In this document: one piece after another, positions 63,457-64,000 of the stretch | How the letters are laid out: every line of letters starts with the position of its first letter | How positions within the stretch are numbered: position 1 is the first letter of the stretch | Source of the DNA: Agarophyton chilense | Taxonomy: Eukaryota; Rhodophyta; Florideophyceae; Gracilariales; Gracilariaceae | NCBI GenBank assembly: GCA_030374765.1 | Contig: JARGXX010000033.1 | Span: 372,001-436,000, forward strand | Length of the DNA stretch: 64,000 nt | Direction: 5' to 3' | Made by a program: the position numbers and the translations under genes | The notes under the pieces: model-generated | Told to the model about the DNA's origin: nothing | Seen by the model: only the letters and a program-made list of their open reading frames with translations | Databases searched by the model: none

Positions 63457-64000
63457 ACTCGCGTTAGAATAAAAAGGATGCAATAAAGGTTTTGTTTTTG
63501 AAACGGTTTTTTTACTTGAAATTTTTTTAACACTAACTTTTTTAGGTTTAATGTAGCCAAAACGTCAATTTTTGGAAAATTTTCGCGAGGGATATGATTT
63601 TGAAACATACTTTATGCCCAGACCAACTCCGTCGGCGGCGAACAGTATCAATTAGAGTAAAGTACTACCTTCTAATTAATTTCCAGTGTCCGTAATGACG
63701 AGTGTAGCGGATTGAGGTTGCACGAAGGTTGAACGAAGGTTTCACGAAGGGTTGAGTGACTGAGGTGACTAGAGAAGAGAGGTAGGCGAGGTTGAGGTAG
63801 AAGAGCAGAGCGAGTTGAGCGGGCGCACCCAAGAATCCGACGACCGATGTCTTTATTCCCTCGTCAGAGGTCCGGCGAGTGCCGGTCCTCCTTTTATCTG
63901 GGACGAAGTCAGGGTGTGACCCGCGAACCTGTAGTCTTCCAAACTATAGTACTCACTCCGTCCGGACTAAAAGTAGAATAACTAGAACGGTTACAGACAG
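63457..64000. other. No gene seen; possible edge of another repeat
   Basis: AT-rich tail, then from about 63700 GC-richer sequence with CGAAGG repeats (three within 63720-63760) of the style of an LTR or its flank. No frame of note. Confidence 0.35.

Noticed and set aside
1-64000. CRISPR array, rRNA, bacterial operon or phage module
   Set aside because: No short-spaced repeat-spacer array and no rRNA-like blocks; coding content and LTR structures are eukaryotic.

Overview
The window is eukaryotic DNA made almost entirely of transposable elements. It has about 10-12 kb Ty3/gypsy LTR retrotransposons with chromodomains, a piggyBac-like DNA transposon, a Tc1/mariner relic and one convincing intronless host gene. 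This layout (single-exon gene, LTR elements packed and nested between genes) fits a red alga such as Chondrus or another protist with repeat-rich intergenic islands. That assignment is inference; no ribosomal or organellar marker is present.

Layout: (1) 1-3595 is a decayed plus-strand coding region for a piggyBac-like DDE transposase fused to a YqaJ/lambda-exonuclease-like nuclease. (2) 3739-7591 is a better preserved relative on the minus strand, with CCCTAATA inverted termini, ATAT flanks and paired subterminal palindromes; its long frame is broken only by two in-frame TAA codons. (3) E1, 7950-18698, is a minus-strand Ty3/gypsy chromovirus with a perfect GATAT target duplication. (4) E2, 20173-32233, is a plus-strand relative with a perfect GAAGG duplication, inserted into an older minus-strand reading frame whose halves lie at 19380-20172 and 32234-32529. 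(5) E3, 33446-40216, is a different, chromodomain-less Ty3/gypsy element whose gag-pol is one frame with four in-frame stops. Its 3' LTR ends 148 bp before the start of (6) the host gene 40365-41366, a predicted type II membrane protein with a methyltransferase-like fold. (7) E4, 44575-62474, is an old minus-strand element split by (8) E5, 48833-55553, which inserted between E4's integrase and its chromodomain. E5 keeps gag, protease and an antisense gene but has lost RT, RNase H and integrase. (9) A Tc1/mariner transposase relic lies at 62496-63456.

Two things stand out. First, E1, E2, E4 and E5 all carry a long gene on the strand opposite to gag-pol, between the pol end and the 3' LTR. The four predicted proteins share a core (PPV..Y.GSY, then EW, then a Y/F-D/N-P block), so this is a conserved third, antisense gene of the lineage; in E1 it is a fully open 606-codon frame. 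All four also share the same primer-binding site and the same -1 gag/pol phase. Second, the two piggyBac-like regions both fuse a DDE transposase to a PD-(D/E)XK nuclease, a combination I do not recall as a standard piggyBac architecture.

Most reading frames are interrupted by in-frame stops rather than frameshifts. Many can be read as single C-to-T (or G-to-A) changes, as expected from deamination in silenced repeats.
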